Assembly (NCBI RefSeq): GCF_000711725.1
Contig: NZ_JONP01000015.1
Coordinates: 1-64,000 of the forward strand
Length of the DNA: 64,000 nt
DNA from: Roseomonas aerilata DSM 19363
GTDB lineage: Bacteria; Pseudomonadota; Alphaproteobacteria; Acetobacterales; Acetobacteraceae
Direction: 5' to 3'
In this document: positions 17,631 to 26,053 of the stretch, piece after piece
How positions within the stretch are numbered: position 1 is the first letter of the stretch
Layout of the letters: every line of letters starts with the position of its first letter
Notes under the pieces: model-generated
Seen by the model: only the letters and a program-made list of their open reading frames with translations
Databases searched by the model: none
Told to the model about the DNA's origin: nothing
Translations under genes and position numbers: made by a program

Positions 17631-18790
17631 GCCGATCCTCCTCTGTTGGGCGCGGGTGCCGAGAGGGTGGCGACCAGGGCCCTAAGGCTGTTCAGGTTAT
17701 GCACTTGGCGATGCTCGTGCACGTGGGGGAGGAGGGCCCTTATGCCGGCGGCGCGGGGCTGGAACCCGGCATAGCGGAGCAACGGGTTCAGCCAGATCAA
17801 GCGGCGGCAGGAATGGGAGAGGCGCTCGGCAGCTTCGGAAAGCCCTTCCGCCCCGCCGCGGTCGAGGCCATCGGTGATGAGCAGCACGACCGCGCCCTGG
17901 CCGAGGACACGCCGGGCCCAGAGGCGGTTGAAGCGGTCCAGCGCCTCCCCGATGCGGGTGCCGCCCGACCAGTCGGGCAGGATGTGGGAGACGGCCTGGA
18001 AGGCCACCTCCGGGTCCCGGTTCCGCAGCGCCCGCGTGATGTTCGTCAGCCGCGTGCCGAAGACGAAACTGTGGACACGCGCCCGGTGGTTCGCGACCGC
18101 GTGGAGGAAATGCAGCAGGATCTGCGCGTAATGCGCCATGCTTCCCGAGACGTCGCAGAGCAGCACGAGTGGCGGTGGCTGGGTCACGCGGCGGCGGCGG
18201 GAGATGGAGGCGATCTCCCCGCCCATCCGCATGGAGGCGCGGATCGTGGCCCGAAGGTCCGTCCGCGGGCCGCTTGGGTCCGGGCGGAAGCGGCGGGTGG
18301 GGCGCTCGGCCAGCGGCAGGACGAGGCGGCGAATCTCGCGCTTGGCCTCGGCCAGTTCCTCGGCCGTCATGGATTCGAAGTCGAGCCGGGCCAGCCGCTC
18401 GCGCTCGCTGACGGCCAGGGCCGCGCCCTCCCGGGTCTCGGGCTCGGCCGCGGGCGGGGCGGGGGGCGACGCGCCGGGCATGGCGTCCGAGACGCGCCGG
18501 GCGGCGGGGGGAAGGCTCTCGGGCGGCGGCTCGTCCGGGTTAAAGGCGCCGAGCGGCGCCTCGGGGTTGCGCCAGAAGAGGTCGAAGGCGGCGTCGAACA
18601 CCTCGAAATGCTCGCGCCGGTGGATCATCGTTGCCCGTAGCGCCGCGCGGAAGGCAGCGCGGTCGGCCAGGGGTACGTGGCCCAGGGCTTCGGCCGCGCC
18701 GAGCGTCTCCGCGGGGCCGACCGGGACCCCGGCGCGGCGCAGCACCCGGCCAAAGGCGATGAGGTTCGGCGCGAGGGCCCCCTCGCTCAA
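17627..18790 (-). CDS. coxE: VWA-domain protein, CoxE family
   Basis: A 387-residue protein with a C-terminal von Willebrand A domain whose metal site DVSGS (about residue 208-214, in LLCDVSGSMAHYA) is intact. The N terminus is helical and the middle is Pro/Glu-rich. CoxE works with the AAA ATPase CoxD in inserting or activating the Cu/Mo centre of CO dehydrogenase, as shown in Oligotropha. Overlaps with coxD-like and xdhC-like genes are 4 bases each. Confidence 0.85.
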   Translation of the reverse strand: MSEGALAPNLIAFGRVLRRAGVPVGPAETLGAAEALGHVPLADRAAFRAALRATMIHRREHFEVFDAAFDLFWRNPEAPLGAFNPDEPPPESLPPAARRVSDAMPGASPPAPPAAEPETREGAALAVSERERLARLDFESMTAEELAEAKREIRRLVLPLAERPTRRFRPDPSGPRTDLRATIRASMRMGGEIASISRRRRVTQPPPLVLLCDVSGSMAHYAQILLHFLHAVANHRARVHSFVFGTRLTNITRALRNRDPEVAFQAVSHILPDWSGGTRIGEALDRFNRLWARRVLGQGAVVLLITDGLDRGGAEGLSEAAERLSHSCRRLIWLNPLLRYAGFQPRAAGIRALLPHVHEHRQVHNLNSLRALVATLSAPAPNRGGSA

Positions 18791-19698
18791 GAGCCGGCCT
18801 CGTGGGCCTCCTCCACGCGGCGGGCCAGCTCGGCGCCGCGCAGGCGGGCGATGTCGTCCTGGTACTTCAGCAGCACGCCGAGCGTGGCCTCGGCCGTGGC
18901 GGGCTCCAGCTCGCGCTTGTCGAGCGCGGTCAGGGCGCGCGCCCAGTCGATGGTCTCGGCGACCCCGGGCGGCTTGAAGAACTCGTCCCCGCGCAGCCCC
19001 TGGGCAAAGGCGACCACCTGAGCCGAGAGCGCGGCCGGCACTTCGGGCGCCCGGCGGGCGAGGATGGCGCGCTCCCGTCCCGCATCCGGGTAATCCACCC
19101 AGTGGTAGAGGCAGCGGCGCCGGATGGCGTCGTGCACCTCCCGCGTGCGGTTGGAGGTGATGACCACCACGGGCGGCGTTTCGGCGCGGATGGTGCCCAG
19201 TTCCGGCACCGTCAGCTGGAAATCAGCCAGGATCTCGAGCAGGAAGGCCTCGAAGGGCTCGTCCGCGCGGTCCAACTCGTCGATCAGCAACAGGGCGGGG
19301 CTGCCCTCGATCGCTTGCAGCAACGGCCGGGCCTCGAGGAAGCGGCGGTCGTAAAGGCCGCGCTCCAGCCCCTGCCGCTCCGACACCCCCGCGCTCTCGG
19401 CCAGGCGGATCGCCATCAGCTGGCGGGCATGGTTCCACTCATAGGCGGCGGAGGAGAGGTCCATCCCGTCGTGGCACTGCAGCCGCACCAGGCGGCGCGG
19501 AAGCTGGGCCGCCAGCACCTTGGCGATCTCGGTCTTGCCGGTGCCGGGCTCCCCCTCCAGCAGGAGGGGGCGGCCCATGGTGAGGGCGAGGTGGACCGTG
19601 GTGGCCAGTGCTCTGTCCGCGACGTAGCCGCCGGCCTCCAGCAGCGCCTGGGTCGCGGCGACGCTGGCGGGAAGGGGCGGCGCGCTGCTCTCGGCCAA
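18787..19698 (-). CDS. coxD: MoxR-type AAA ATPase, CoxD family
   Basis: A 303-residue MoxR-class ATPase. Walker A is GEPGTGKT (49-56), Walker B is LLIDELDRADE, sensor 1 is VVITSNRTREV, and arginine residues RRRCLYHW follow. MoxR/CoxD ATPases act as chaperones with a VWA partner, which is the next gene here. The neighbouring coxG-like gene ends 5 bases upstream. Confidence 0.9.
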   Translation of the reverse strand: MAESSAPPLPASVAATQALLEAGGYVADRALATTVHLALTMGRPLLLEGEPGTGKTEIAKVLAAQLPRRLVRLQCHDGMDLSSAAYEWNHARQLMAIRLAESAGVSERQGLERGLYDRRFLEARPLLQAIEGSPALLLIDELDRADEPFEAFLLEILADFQLTVPELGTIRAETPPVVVITSNRTREVHDAIRRRCLYHWVDYPDAGRERAILARRAPEVPAALSAQVVAFAQGLRGDEFFKPPGVAETIDWARALTALDKRELEPATAEATLGVLLKYQDDIARLRGAELARRVEEAHEAGS

Positions 19699-19703
19699 GC
19701 CGC

Positions 19704-20474
19704 TCAGCCGAGCACGAAGAGCAGCATCAGGATGCCGAGGAAGATGGCGCCCCCGATCCAGAGCGTGATGGGCAGGCCCATCGGCTCGCGCGGGATGGCG
19801 TCCAGCGTCTCCCAGATGCTGCGCTTGGCATTGGCCGGGCGCAGGGCCGCGGTCGCGGTGCGGCCGACCGCGATCGGAGCGCCGTCCGGGCGCGGAATGG
19901 TCGGGACGGTGTCGGTGCTGGCCATGTTCCCCGTTGCGGTCGTATGGGCGGTGGCAGCCGAGGGCGTGGCCAGGTGGCTCACGCCGGTCTGGGTGCCGGG
20001 AATTACCTCGTCGAGGGGTTCAACGGCGGGGGCGGGCGCAAGCTGCGCCGCGAAGCGGTCGAAGAACTGGTCGGCCATCTGGCGGGCCGTGCTGTCCACC
20101 AGCCGGGCGCCGAGCTGGGCCATCTTGCCGCCGACCTGCGCCTTCACGGCGTAGTTCAGCGTGGTGGTGGAAGGGCCTTCCTCGACCAGCGACACGTCCG
20201 CGCCTCCGCGGGCGAAGCCCATGGCGCCGCCGGAGCCCTCGCCGGTGATGGTGTAGCCCTCGGGCGGACGGATGTTCGTCAGCGTCACCTTGCCACCGAA
20301 CTTGGCGGACATGGGGCCGATGCGGACGGCCACCTTGGCCGCGAAGCTGTCGTCCCCGGTGCGCTCCACCGACTCACAGCCGGGAATGGAGGCCTGGAGG
20401 ACGGAGGGGTCGTTCAGCGCCTCCCAGACGCGCTGCCGCGGCGCCTCGATCAGGCGGCTCCCCGTCATGTCCAT
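19704..20474 (-). CDS. coxG: CoxG-like SRPBCC protein with C-terminal membrane anchor
   Basis: A 256-residue protein. Residues 1-145 match the CO dehydrogenase subunit G family (SRPBCC fold): GSRLIEAPRQRVWEALNDP, SIPGCESVE, VGGKMAQLGARLVD. A low-complexity Thr/Pro/Ala linker and a single C-terminal transmembrane helix follow. CoxG is thought to tether CO dehydrogenase to the membrane. It is the first gene of the maturation operon and is divergent from the isocitrate lyase-family gene, with 256 bases between them. Confidence 0.85.
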   Translation of the reverse strand: MDMTGSRLIEAPRQRVWEALNDPSVLQASIPGCESVERTGDDSFAAKVAVRIGPMSAKFGGKVTLTNIRPPEGYTITGEGSGGAMGFARGGADVSLVEEGPSTTTLNYAVKAQVGGKMAQLGARLVDSTARQMADQFFDRFAAQLAPAPAVEPLDEVIPGTQTGVSHLATPSAATAHTTATGNMASTDTVPTIPRPDGAPIAVGRTATAALRPANAKRSIWETLDAIPREPMGLPITLWIGGAIFLGILMLLFVLG

Positions 20475-20730
20475 CAGGCGTGCTCCGTGTCTGCCATGCG
20501 TTGTCGACGTGCTCCGTCGCCGCGCAAGCTAGGGGCAGAGCGGGCGCGGGGAAAGGCCCCGGGGGAGAAGCGGCCAGCCATTTGAGCGGGGCGGGGCGGC
20601 CCTGCGGCCGCGCGTCTGGCCGGCTCGAAGGGCCGATGATAGCCTTCCTCGTGACAAAGGTGCCGCCAGGCGGCCCCCGCGCCGCGACGGGCGAGGGGCC
20701 GGGCCGGCGGCCCCATTCCGGGAGGTGCGG

Positions 20731-21672
20731 ATGCCCTACGTGATTGGTGAAGACCTGCCGGAGGCGCCGGCCGGCGCCCGCTTCCGCGCCCTGCTGGAGC
20801 GCCCTGGCATCCTCCGCCTGCCCGGCGCGCATACGGGCATGGCAGCCCTGCTGGCCAAGGGTGCCGGGTTCGAGGCGCTCTACATGTCCGGCGCCGCCAT
20901 GTCGGCCAATATGGGCCTGCCGGACCTGGGGATGATCACGGTGGACGATGTCTGCTGGTACATCCGCCAGGTGGCCCGCGCCTCCGCCCTGCCGGTGCTG
21001 GTGGACGGCGACACCGGCTACGGCGAGGCGCTGAACGTCATGCACATGGTCCGCGCCTTCGAGGAGGCGGGGGCGGCAGCCGTTCATCTCGAGGACCAGC
21101 TTCTGCCGAAGAAGTGCGGCCACCTCAACGACAAGAAGCTCGCTGATCCCCACGACATGGCCGCCAAGGTCGCCGCCGCCCGCAAGGCGCGGCGCCACCT
21201 CTACGTCATCGCCCGCACGGATGCCGCCGCGAGCGAGGGGATGGACGGGGCAGTCGCGCGGGCGAAGCTCTACATCGAGGCCGGCGCCGACGCGATCTTC
21301 CCGGAGGCTCTGGTGACCGCCGAGATGTTCCGCGAGTTCGCCCGCCGCATGCCCGGCGTGAAGCTGCTGGCCAACATGACCGAGTTCGGCCGCACGCCCT
21401 TCTTCACGGACCGCGAGTTCGAGGAGATGGGTTACGCGATGGTGATCTGGCCGGTCTCTGCCCTGCGGGTCGCCAACAAGGCGATGGAGGAACTCTACGC
21501 CGCCATCAACCGTGACGGCGGCACGCACCGCATGGTGGACCGGATGCAGACCCGCGCCGAACTCTACCAGACGATCCGCTACCACGAGTACGAGGCCCTG
21601 GACGCGACGCTGGTGAAGACCGTGATCCCCGAGGGGATGCCTCAGCGCGAGTCCGAGGGGGCCGCCCGCTGA
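20731..21672 (+). CDS. isocitrate lyase/PEP mutase family protein (2-methylisocitrate lyase-like)
   Basis: A 313-residue TIM-barrel enzyme. The catalytic loop Cys is in EDQLLPKKCGHLNDKKL. DGDTGYGEALNV holds the metal-binding aspartates, and ARTDAAASEGMDGAV and LANMTEFGRTPFF are typical of PrpB. It would cleave a 2-methylisocitrate-like acid to pyruvate plus a dicarboxylate. Other members (oxaloacetate hydrolase-like, carboxyvinyl-phosphonate mutases) cannot be fully excluded. ATG 20731 follows GGGAGG by 5 bases, better than GTG 20725. No other prp genes are adjacent. Confidence 0.8.
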   Translation: MPYVIGEDLPEAPAGARFRALLERPGILRLPGAHTGMAALLAKGAGFEALYMSGAAMSANMGLPDLGMITVDDVCWYIRQVARASALPVLVDGDTGYGEALNVMHMVRAFEEAGAAAVHLEDQLLPKKCGHLNDKKLADPHDMAAKVAAARKARRHLYVIARTDAAASEGMDGAVARAKLYIEAGADAIFPEALVTAEMFREFARRMPGVKLLANMTEFGRTPFFTDREFEEMGYAMVIWPVSALRVANKAMEELYAAINRDGGTHRMVDRMQTRAELYQTIRYHEYEALDATLVKTVIPEGMPQRESEGAAR

Positions 21673-22139
21673 TGCTGCGCCGGTCCCTGCTGGGCCTCCT
21701 CGCCCTCTCTCCCGCCGCGGCGCTGGCGCAGGATGGGCCCCAGCCAAAGCTGCCGACGGAACCGCTGGTGATCGTCACGCGCGACGGGAAGCGCCACGAG
21801 TTCCAGGTGGAGATGGCGCTGGACCCGCAGCAGCAGACGGTGGGGCTGATGTTCCGGCCCACGGTCGGGCCGAACGAGGGGATGCTCTTCGACTGGGGCC
21901 AGCCGCGCGAGAGCAGCATGTGGATGCGCAACACCATCGCCTCCCTCGACATGGTGTTCATTACCCAGAACGGTACGATCTTGCGCATTGCCGAGCGCAC
22001 GGTGCCGCGCAGCCTTGCCACGGTCAGCTCCAACGGGCCGGTGCGGGCGACGCTGGAGCTGGCGGCGGGCACGGCCGAGCGGCTTGACATCCGTGTGGGC
22101 GACAAGGTCGAGCAGCGCATCTTCGGGACCGCGCGCTAG
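21672..22139 (+). CDS. secreted DUF192 family protein
   Basis: A 155-residue protein with a signal peptide (cleavage after ALSPAAALA) and a DUF192 domain: ALDPQQQTVGLMFRPTVGPNEGMLFDW, MWMRNTIASLDMVFI, and a VLELAAGTAERL-like end. DUF192 proteins are small periplasmic beta proteins of unknown function. ATG overlaps the stop of the lyase gene (TGATG). Its TAG stop overlaps the convergent gene's TAG in CTAG. Confidence 0.85.
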   Translation: MLRRSLLGLLALSPAAALAQDGPQPKLPTEPLVIVTRDGKRHEFQVEMALDPQQQTVGLMFRPTVGPNEGMLFDWGQPRESSMWMRNTIASLDMVFITQNGTILRIAERTVPRSLATVSSNGPVRATLELAAGTAERLDIRVGDKVEQRIFGTAR

Positions 22140-23089
22140 AGCGGCAGGAGGAGGGTTTCCCCGAAGCGCGGCACGACGAAGTCGCCGGCATCCAGTCCGG
22201 CGGCCTCGCGCGCGGCGGCCAGCGCCCGGGGCGGCTCCTCGATTCCTTCCTGCGTCAGCTTGAAGGTCCCGAAATGCATGGCGACGGCCGTTCGGACCTG
22301 CAGGTCCGCTCGGGCTCGCACCGCCTCCTCCGGGTTCATGTGGACGGCGCGCATGAACCAGCGGGGCTCGTAGGCGCCGATGGGGATGAGGCCGATGCCG
22401 AAGGGGCCGAGTTCAGTGCCGACCTCGGCGAGGTGCCCGCCATAGGCCGTATCCCCTGCGAAAAGGATCGAGCCCGCCGGTGTGCGGATGGCGAAGCCGC
22501 CCCAGAGTGAGTGACCGCGGTCGCGGATGCCGCGGGCGGAGAAGTGGCGGGCGGGAATATAGATGACCGTCGCGGCGCCAACCTGCGCCTCCCCCCACCA
22601 GTCCAGTTCCTCCGCGCCGGGGATGCTGTTGCGCGCGAGGATGGGGGCGTTGTCGAGGCCGGTGATGATCCGCGGCCCGCGAAGCTTGCGGAGGGTCGCG
22701 ACATCCATGTGGTCGTAGTGGTTGTGCGAGACGAGCACGGCGTCCAACGGCGGCAGGGCCTCCAGCGCGAGGCCTGGGGCGCGGGCGCGGCGGGGCCCGA
22801 GGAAGGTGAAGGGGCTGCACCGCTCGGACCAGACGGGATCAGTCAGCAGGGTAGGGCCGCCGGCGATACGGATGAGGAACGTCGAGTGGCCGACGAAGGT
22901 GACGGCCGCGTGGCCGGGCGGGGGCTCGGCAGCGGGCGGCTGCGGCGGGTCGCGCACCTCCCGCGGCCAGGGGGTGCCGGAGCCTTCCCGCATCATGCGC
23001 CAGACCTGGCCGAGCGGCTGGCCGGAGGGTCCGCCGTCGGGGTTGAGGAAGCGCCCCTCGGCGTCCCGCCGGGCGGGCGCGCGGCTCAA
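22136..23089 (-). CDS. MBL-fold metal-dependent hydrolase (NAPE-PLD/UlaG-like)
   Basis: A protein of about 317 residues with the metallo-beta-lactamase motif SHNHYDHMD, VTFVGHSTFLIRI, ILFAGDTAYGGH and a final His in AVAMHFGTFKL. This pattern is that of the L-ascorbate-6-phosphate lactonase/N-acyl-PE phospholipase D group, which cleaves lactones or lipid phosphodiesters. TTG 23089 overlaps the TGA of the upstream DUF815 gene (TTGA) and is my preferred start. An ATG at 23179 would put 30 extra residues inside that gene. Confidence 0.8.
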   Translation of the reverse strand: MSRAPARRDAEGRFLNPDGGPSGQPLGQVWRMMREGSGTPWPREVRDPPQPPAAEPPPGHAAVTFVGHSTFLIRIAGGPTLLTDPVWSERCSPFTFLGPRRARAPGLALEALPPLDAVLVSHNHYDHMDVATLRKLRGPRIITGLDNAPILARNSIPGAEELDWWGEAQVGAATVIYIPARHFSARGIRDRGHSLWGGFAIRTPAGSILFAGDTAYGGHLAEVGTELGPFGIGLIPIGAYEPRWFMRAVHMNPEEAVRARADLQVRTAVAMHFGTFKLTQEGIEEPPRALAAAREAAGLDAGDFVVPRFGETLLLPL

Positions 23090-23937
23090 GCCTTCACCTT
23101 CACGCCCAGCTCGCCGGCCATGTCGAGGGCGAACTGCCAGGCGACCCGGCCGGAGCGGGAGCCGCGGGTGATCGTCCACTCCTTCGCGCGCGCCAGCAGC
23201 GCCTCCGTCTCGATCGGCAGGCCCAGCGCCTTCGCGTAGCCCTCGACCATCGCGAAATAGGTCGGCTGGTCGCAGTTGTGGAAGCCGATCCAGAGGCCGA
23301 AGCGGTCGGAGAGGGAGACCTTCTCCTCCACCGATTCGCTCGCGTGGATAGCGCGCTGCTGCTCATTCTCGATCATGTCGCGGGGCATCAGGTGGCGGCG
23401 GTTGGAGGTGGCGTAGAAGACCACGTTCTCCGGCCGCCCGGCGATGCCGCCATCGAGCACCGACTTCAGGGCCTTGTAGTCGGCATCCTCGCGCTCGAAG
23501 GAGAGGTCGTCGCAGAACACCAGCACGCGGCGCGGCTGCTCGCGCAGGATCTCCAGCAGCTCGGGCAGGGTGGAGATGTCCTCCCGCGCGATCTCGATCA
23601 GCGCGAGGCTGCCCTTGATCTCCTCGTTCGCCTGGGCATGGGCGGCCTTCACGAGCGAGGACTTGCCCATGCCGCGGGCGCCCCAGAGCATGGCGTTGTT
23701 GGCAGGCAGGCCGCGGGCGAAGCGGAGCGTGTTCTCCAGGAGAAGGCGCTTCTGCTGCTCCACCCCCTGGAGCAGGGAGATGTCCACCGCGGAGACCCGG
23801 CGCACGGGCGCGAGGCGCGGGCGAGGCGTGGGGTGCCAGATGAAGGCATCCGCGCCGACGAGCCGGGCCTGGGGCGCGGGCGGGGGGGCCATGCGCTCCA
23901 GCGCCTCCGCGATGCGGGTGAGGAGGGCTTCTTCCAT
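23086..23937 (-). CDS. DUF815 family ATPase
   Basis: A 283-residue P-loop protein: Walker A LWGARGMGKSSLVKA, Walker B-like VLVFCDDLSFER, and VVFYATSNRRHLMPRDM. DUF815 ATPases are AAA+ relatives with no defined role. ATG 23937 follows AGGAAG by 5 bases. A longer in-frame start at 24030 is less likely. Confidence 0.85.
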   Translation of the reverse strand: MEEALLTRIAEALERMAPPPAPQARLVGADAFIWHPTPRPRLAPVRRVSAVDISLLQGVEQQKRLLLENTLRFARGLPANNAMLWGARGMGKSSLVKAAHAQANEEIKGSLALIEIAREDISTLPELLEILREQPRRVLVFCDDLSFEREDADYKALKSVLDGGIAGRPENVVFYATSNRRHLMPRDMIENEQQRAIHASESVEEKVSLSDRFGLWIGFHNCDQPTYFAMVEGYAKALGLPIETEALLARAKEWTITRGSRSGRVAWQFALDMAGELGVKVKA

Positions 23938-24053
23938 CGGGCTTCCTGGGGTGTTTCCGGGCGGGGCGCTCCCGGCGCGCTTGACGCGGGGGGGCGGGCG
24001 GCTAGTTTCCGCCCCTCTTCGCACCCACAACGCCCGGACGGAAGCCCAGCCCC

Positions 24054-24401
24054 ATGTTCATCTCCCCGGCCTTCGCGCAGGACGCGGCCGCTGGCGGCGC
24101 CGCCGGCATGCTGATGCAGTTCGCGCCGCTGCTGCTCATCTTCGGCGTCTTCTACTTCATCCTCATCCGCCCCCAGCAGAAGAAGATGAAGGAGCACCGC
24201 GACATGCTCACCCAGCTGAAGCGCGGGGACCGCGTGGTCACGGGCGGCGGCATGGTCGCCAAGATCACGAACGTGAAGGAGGGCTCGGACGAGATCGAGG
24301 CCGAGATCGCCCCCAACGTGCGCGTGACCATCGTGCGGACGACGATCGGTAGCGTGATCCGCCCGCAGGCCGCCAACGATGCGGCGCCCGCCAAGGTCTG
24401 A
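24054..24401 (+). CDS. yajC: preprotein translocase subunit YajC
   Basis: A 115-residue protein with one N-terminal transmembrane helix followed by FILIRPQQKKMKEH and the soluble LKRGDRVVTGGGMVAKI, the YajC signature. YajC associates with SecDF in the inner membrane. secD/secF are not adjacent in this window. A strong terminator follows. Confidence 0.93.
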   Translation: MFISPAFAQDAAAGGAAGMLMQFAPLLLIFGVFYFILIRPQQKKMKEHRDMLTQLKRGDRVVTGGGMVAKITNVKEGSDEIEAEIAPNVRVTIVRTTIGSVIRPQAANDAAPAKV

Positions 24402-24420
24402 TCGCGGGATCACCGATGCG

Positions 24421-24463
24421 CGAAGGGCGCCGCGGGGAGGACCCGCGGCGCCCTTCGTCTTTT
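24421..24463 (+). terminator. rho-independent terminator of yajC
   Basis: Perfect 16-bp stem (CGAAGGGCGCCGCGGG with its complement at 24442-24457), 5-base loop GAGGA, followed by TCTTTT. It lies 20 bases after the yajC stop. Confidence 0.9.
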
Positions 24464-24487
24464 CGGCCCGTGGTTCGGGCGGGGGCC

Positions 24488-25123
24488 TCAGGCGGTCTGG
24501 CCGGAGGTCAGCCCCTTGTCGAGCAGGGAGGCGACGAACTCCCAGTTCACGAGCTTGTCGAGCCAGTTGGTGAGGTAGTCCGGCCGCCGGTTGCGGAAGT
24601 CGAGGTAGTAGGAGTGCTCCCAGACGTCCACGCCGAGCAGCGGCGTGCCCTCGCCGGTCGCGATGGGGTTGGAGCCGTTCGGGGTCTTGGTGATCTTCAG
24701 CTTGCCGGAGGCATCCTGGATCAGCCAGGCCCAGCCCGAGCCGAACTGCGTCACGCCGGCCTGCTTGAAGTCGTCCTTGAACTTCTGGAGCCCGCCGAGA
24801 TCGCTCTCGATCTTGGAGGCCAGCGCACCTGGGATCTTGTCGTCGCCGCCCTGGGGCGACATCACCTGCCAGAACAGAAGGTGGTTCCAGTGCTGGCCGG
24901 CCTGGTTCAGCACGGGCAGCCCGTCCGCCCCGGCCTTGCCGGCCTCGGCCACGATCTGCTCAAGCGTCTTGCCCTGCAGGCCCTTGCTCTCGATCAGGCC
25001 GTTGAGCGCCGTGACATAGGCCTGGTGGTGCTTGCCGTGGTGCAGCTCCAGCGTCTCCTGCTGCATGCCGCGGGCCGCGAGCGCGCCGGGATCATAGGGC
25101 AGGGGGGGAAGGCTGAAGGCCAT
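24488..25123 (-). CDS. sodB: superoxide dismutase, iron type
   Basis: A 211-residue Fe/Mn superoxide dismutase. The metal ligands are in LHHGKHHQAYV, GQHWNHLLFW and DVWEHSYYLD. Gln in the QHWNH position, together with FGSGWAWL, favours the iron form. It detoxifies superoxide in the cytoplasm. AGGAG lies 6 bases before ATG 25123, which is preferred over ATG 25129. Confidence 0.93.
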   Translation of the reverse strand: MAFSLPPLPYDPGALAARGMQQETLELHHGKHHQAYVTALNGLIESKGLQGKTLEQIVAEAGKAGADGLPVLNQAGQHWNHLLFWQVMSPQGGDDKIPGALASKIESDLGGLQKFKDDFKQAGVTQFGSGWAWLIQDASGKLKITKTPNGSNPIATGEGTPLLGVDVWEHSYYLDFRNRRPDYLTNWLDKLVNWEFVASLLDKGLTSGQTA

Positions 25124-25264
25124 AGGCATCTCCTTTTGGTGAGTCGGCGCGCACTGTCGCGCTTGTGAGCGCCCCGGCCAAGGGAGGGGGGCGTCACGCC
25201 GGCGCGAGACATGGGAGGCCGGGCCGCGCTTGCCAGCGGGGGGCGGGCGGGCCAATTCGCGCCG

Positions 25265-26047
25265 ATGGACCGAAACCCTGACCTTCCGGGCCTCGCCGCC
25301 TTCGCCCGGCAGCACGATCCCGACCGCTTCCTCTGTGCCCTCTTCGCGCCGCCGGCGGAGCGGGAGACGATCTTCACCCTTATCGCCTTCAACCACGAGC
25401 TGGCGCGCGCGCGCGAGGCGGCGCGGGAACCGATGATGGCGATGATCCGCCTGCAATGGTGGCGCGAGGTGGTAGAGGAGGCCACCGTCGGCGCCTCACC
25501 GCGTCGGCACGAGGTAGCAGCGCCCCTTTCCGCGGCCATCCGGGAGGGCCGGCTGGAACCCGCGGCCCTGCTGGCGATGGTGGAGGGGCGCGAGATGGAG
25601 GAAGTCGGGGAGGACGCCGTGCCGCTGGCGGAGCGGATGCGAGCCACGGCCGGGGTGATGGCCGCAGAGACGGGACGGGTGCTCGGGGCGGCCGAGGCCT
25701 TCATGACGGGGCTGCGGCAGGTCGGCACGGCCTACGGGATCGGCGGCACGCTCCGGAGCCTCGCCGCGCTGGCGGCCCAGAAGCGCGGCCCCCTGCCGCC
25801 CCATGCAGAACCCGCGGAGGCTGCGCGAGCGCTCGCGCGGGACGGGCTCAACCTGCTGGAAGCGGGGCGCAGGGGCCTGGCATCGCTTCCTGCTCGCGCG
25901 GTGGCCGCGGCCCTCCCAGGCGTGCTTGCCGGGCGGGACCTGCGGCATGTTCTCTCGCCTGCCTGGCAGCCGGGTGCGGAACCCGGCCCGCGCGGGCTGG
26001 GCGACCGCTTGGTCGTGACCTGGGCGGGGTGGCGGGGGAGAGCCTGA
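25265..26047 (+). CDS. squalene/phytoene synthase family protein without canonical Asp motifs (NDUFAF6-like)
   Basis: A 260-residue all-helical protein of the squalene/phytoene synthase fold (IRLQWWREVVEEA, GLRQVGTAYGIGGTLRSL). Where true synthases carry the Asp-rich metal motif, this has NHELARARE. The second DxxxD is also not evident (GTAYGIGGTLRS). That suggests a non-catalytic relative, such as the NDUFAF6-type complex I assembly proteins common in alphaproteobacteria, and not a hopanoid or carotenoid enzyme. The start is ATG 25265. Confidence 0.7.
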   Translation: MDRNPDLPGLAAFARQHDPDRFLCALFAPPAERETIFTLIAFNHELARAREAAREPMMAMIRLQWWREVVEEATVGASPRRHEVAAPLSAAIREGRLEPAALLAMVEGREMEEVGEDAVPLAERMRATAGVMAAETGRVLGAAEAFMTGLRQVGTAYGIGGTLRSLAALAAQKRGPLPPHAEPAEAARALARDGLNLLEAGRRGLASLPARAVAAALPGVLAGRDLRHVLSPAWQPGAEPGPRGLGDRLVVTWAGWRGRA

Positions 26048-26053
26048 GGCGCC

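Noticed and set aside
25265-26047. Hopanoid or carotenoid synthase gene that would pair with the HpnI-like GT21
   Set aside because: Missing aspartate motifs and no other hpn genes in the window.
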